Source: Planctomycetaceae bacterium (lineage in GTDB: Bacteria > Planctomycetota > Planctomycetia > Pirellulales > Thermoguttaceae). From it: DNA of 15,765 bases. Below, one piece after another: positions 14,324-15,765 of this stretch. The notes under the pieces were generated by a model. It had not been told where the DNA came from. It made no database searches and saw only the letters and a program-made list of their open reading frames with translations. Both the position numbers and the translations under genes were made by a program. The stretch covers positions 1 to 15,765 of the forward strand of contig JAISQH010000544.1 in assembly GCA_031274385.1 (NCBI GenBank). The letters run 5' to 3'. Numbering within the stretch: the first letter of the stretch is position 1; the number at the start of each line of letters is the position of its first letter.

Positions 14324-15507
14324 TAATAGTTGTAAAATTCATCCCATGCTTTATCAATTCGGCTCAGCGCGTCGGGAAGATCGCGGACTTTGAATATTTC
14401 CTGAACCTCCGCACCAACCGTAATATGCCGAACAGTAAAGAGTAATTCTTTGTCCGCCAGTTTTCGGATGGCATCATCCACCTCAAAATCAAGTTGATGT
14501 CCAAACTGTTCCTGAATCCAATTCTCGGCGGCGTTGTCGAGTTCTTTCATTGACATTTCACGGCTCGGCTGCACAAACAGAATAAAATAACCAATAATCG
14601 CTTCCTTGACCTCCTGTTCTTCGGCATCGTCAATAAGTGAAGTCAATGCCGCCTTGTTGTTTGAAAGATTTCTGTAATATAAATTGCTCGAAAAAACGTG
14701 CAGGTATTTCGTTTTACTGTTCAGAAAACTCATGATCCCCTTGAACGCGGCAAGAAGCAACCCGCCTAAAATAATCCAAAAATAAACCCAAGATAACGTA
14801 AACGCAAACACCAATTTTGAAATCGGCGTAAAAAGTGAACCAAGAACGCTGCCGCCAATTTTGAACCGATCAAAAATCGGCATTCCAAGTTTCACTTTCG
14901 GTACAATTATCTTGATGTCTTCAACAGGAACATCCTTGAACATCTTAACAATAATTTGACCGCCAAATTCCCGCTTCAATCGGGCAATAACAAAAACCCG
15001 ATTCAAACGAACAACCGGACGACTCCGCTTGAAGAAAAACCAATATTTCTCAATCTTGTTTTGATGCCGAATGCCGCGATAATAAACATGGAACTCGTCA
15101 AATTCGTCCGTATCAGCTCGAACCGATAATCCGCCGACAGGTTGCAATTTGAGACATTCCGCAATTTGTTCCGAAGTTAATTGTGCATAATTACCGATAC
15201 GCAAAACGTCGCGAATAGACGCATAAAGCCGAAGCCGAACCGTTTGCAATTCCTCATCGGAATATTCCGGCTCCGCCAATGTTTCCCGATCAGGATCAAA
15301 CGGTACAAAATCGTTTTTAAGCGTTTCAAGAAGGGCGTGATATTCGAAATGATAGCGGTGTTTCAATAAAGCACAAAGTTGCCGCAACGCATCGTGATGC
15401 CCCGCCGCCAAACGCGGATCGCGGATCATGCGTTCCAGAAGAATTTCCGTCCGAAAAGGAATAAACTGCTCCCGGTCTTCCAGAAATTCCGGCGGTAAAT
15501 TGGTCAT
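14323..15507 (-). CDS. DUF3754 (TMEM143-like) membrane protein
   Basis: A 394-residue protein matching DUF3754, the family that includes TMEM143, with no established biochemical role. The N-terminal half (1-180) is soluble: REQFIPFRTEILLERMI, a helical stretch, and YYRGIRHQNKIEKYWFFFKR. Residues 185-215 give the block KMFKDVPVEDIKIIVPKVKL. A hydrophobic region at about 231-257 (KLVFAFTLSWVYFWIILGGL and on) forms one long or two short membrane segments. The C-terminal part carries the family block LYYRNLSNNKAALTSLIDDA (277-296), then EEQEVKEAIIGYFIL. The start ATG 15507-15505 has no SD. It is convergent with the 169-residue gene and ends at the shared hairpin. Membrane location is well supported; a transport or channel role is not. 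Confidence 0.85.
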   Translation of the reverse strand: MTNLPPEFLEDREQFIPFRTEILLERMIRDPRLAAGHHDALRQLCALLKHRYHFEYHALLETLKNDFVPFDPDRETLAEPEYSDEELQTVRLRLYASIRDVLRIGNYAQLTSEQIAECLKLQPVGGLSVRADTDEFDEFHVYYRGIRHQNKIEKYWFFFKRSRPVVRLNRVFVIARLKREFGGQIIVKMFKDVPVEDIKIIVPKVKLGMPIFDRFKIGGSVLGSLFTPISKLVFAFTLSWVYFWIILGGLLLAAFKGIMSFLNSKTKYLHVFSSNLYYRNLSNNKAALTSLIDDAEEQEVKEAIIGYFILFVQPSREMSMKELDNAAENWIQEQFGHQLDFEVDDAIRKLADKELLFTVRHITVGAEVQEIFKVRDLPDALSRIDKAWDEFYNY

Positions 15508-15646
15508 CTCGAAAAAGTTTAGTAGTCTATTTTATTTTTTTGTAATCGTTTTTCCTGAGCAACAAGAAAACACGGAAACAATAAAAATGTTGCTAAAATA
15601 ATGGGTAGGTTTTTCATCGAAATTCTGAACATTTAAGGAGTTGGAC

Positions 15647-15667
15647 ATGAAGGTGTTGCCGCTGTAA
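15647..15667 (+). pseudogene. Five- to six-codon reading frame with perfect SD; probable truncated gene start
   Basis: AAGGAG at 15634-15639 lies 7 bases before ATG 15647, but the frame reads only MKVLPL and stops at TAA 15665-15667. Two bases later begins the repeat GTAACTGTCTATTTT. A near-perfect ribosome site in front of six codons is best explained as the start of a gene whose body was displaced by a repeat. A genuine mini-leader peptide is the alternative. Confidence 0.4.
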
Positions 15668-15668
15668 C

Positions 15669-15708
15669 GTAACTGTCTATTTTATTTTGCGCGCAAAGAC
15701 GCAAAGAG
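15669..15708 (+). repeat. Interspersed repeat, GTAACTGTCTATTTT / CGCAAAG type
   Basis: GTAACTGTCTATTTTATTTT followed by GCGCGCAAAGACGCAAAGAG. The first 15 bases match the complement of 6101-6156 exactly, and the second half matches the CGCAAAG core of 7334-7361. A further AGTCTATTTTATTTT lies at 15523-15537, in the start region of the DUF3754 gene. Confidence 0.65.
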
Positions 15709-15751
15709 TCAAACGAATACCTTTTTCGCATCAAGTTATCCATTTGTGGGA

Positions 15752-15765
15752 TTCTACCACGAAAA
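15752..15765 (+). repeat. Start of another CCACGAAAA palindromic repeat, cut by the window end
   Basis: The last bases, TCTACCACGAAAA, match the left arm of the repeats at 888-1003 and 4585-4698. Only the beginning is visible. Confidence 0.45.

Overview
The window reads as ordinary chromosome of a diderm, probably anaerobic or facultatively anaerobic bacterium. The reasons are an outer-membrane beta-barrel protein with a signal peptide and a C-terminal aromatic residue, and a full-length pyruvate:ferredoxin oxidoreductase. Several genes lack a Shine-Dalgarno (SD) sequence, a DUF3754 membrane protein is present, and the intergenic spaces are loaded with short palindromic repeats. Together these would suit a Planctomycetota/PVC-type genome, but that placement is an inference and weak.

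Layout, left to right. (1) 1-799, minus: a two-membrane-segment DUF3592-like protein, open to the window edge but split by one in-frame TAG. (2) 1034-2850, minus: trpE behind what looks like a complete transcription attenuator. It has a sigma70-type promoter, a 33-codon leader peptide with two Trp codons and a good SD, and two successive hairpins each followed by seven U. The 3' arm of the first hairpin can pair with the 5' arm of the second. (3) 2851-4544, plus: a repeat-rich spacer with a near-perfect hairpin and three tandem 13-bp units, then a FadL/OmpP1-type outer-membrane protein. (4) 4585-5925: a palindromic repeat and a decayed insertion sequence with 20-bp terminal inverted repeats (18/20), carrying a broken IS1634-type transposase. 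(5) 5926-7548: repeats, a coiled-coil plus PD-(D/E)XK nuclease-like protein built on a 21-bp tandem repeat, and a 37-codon ORF with a strong SD. (6) 7549-11103, plus: nifJ. (7) 11316-14258, plus: an A+T-rich UvrD-type helicase and an unrecognised 169-residue protein, separated by a second, diverged copy of the 3' end of nifJ. (8) 14323-15507, minus: a DUF3754 membrane protein. The right edge holds a five-codon truncated reading frame and further repeats.

The genes do not form one pathway. The clearest functional unit is promoter, leader peptide, attenuator and trpE. The clearest sign of gene acquisition is the helicase lying between intact nifJ and a duplicate nifJ tail, the pattern left when DNA enters at the 3' end of a coding gene. 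At least three families of short interspersed repeats recur through the window. Two short SD-led reading frames end within about 10 bp of members of one family, which suggests that these repeats have cut into genes.
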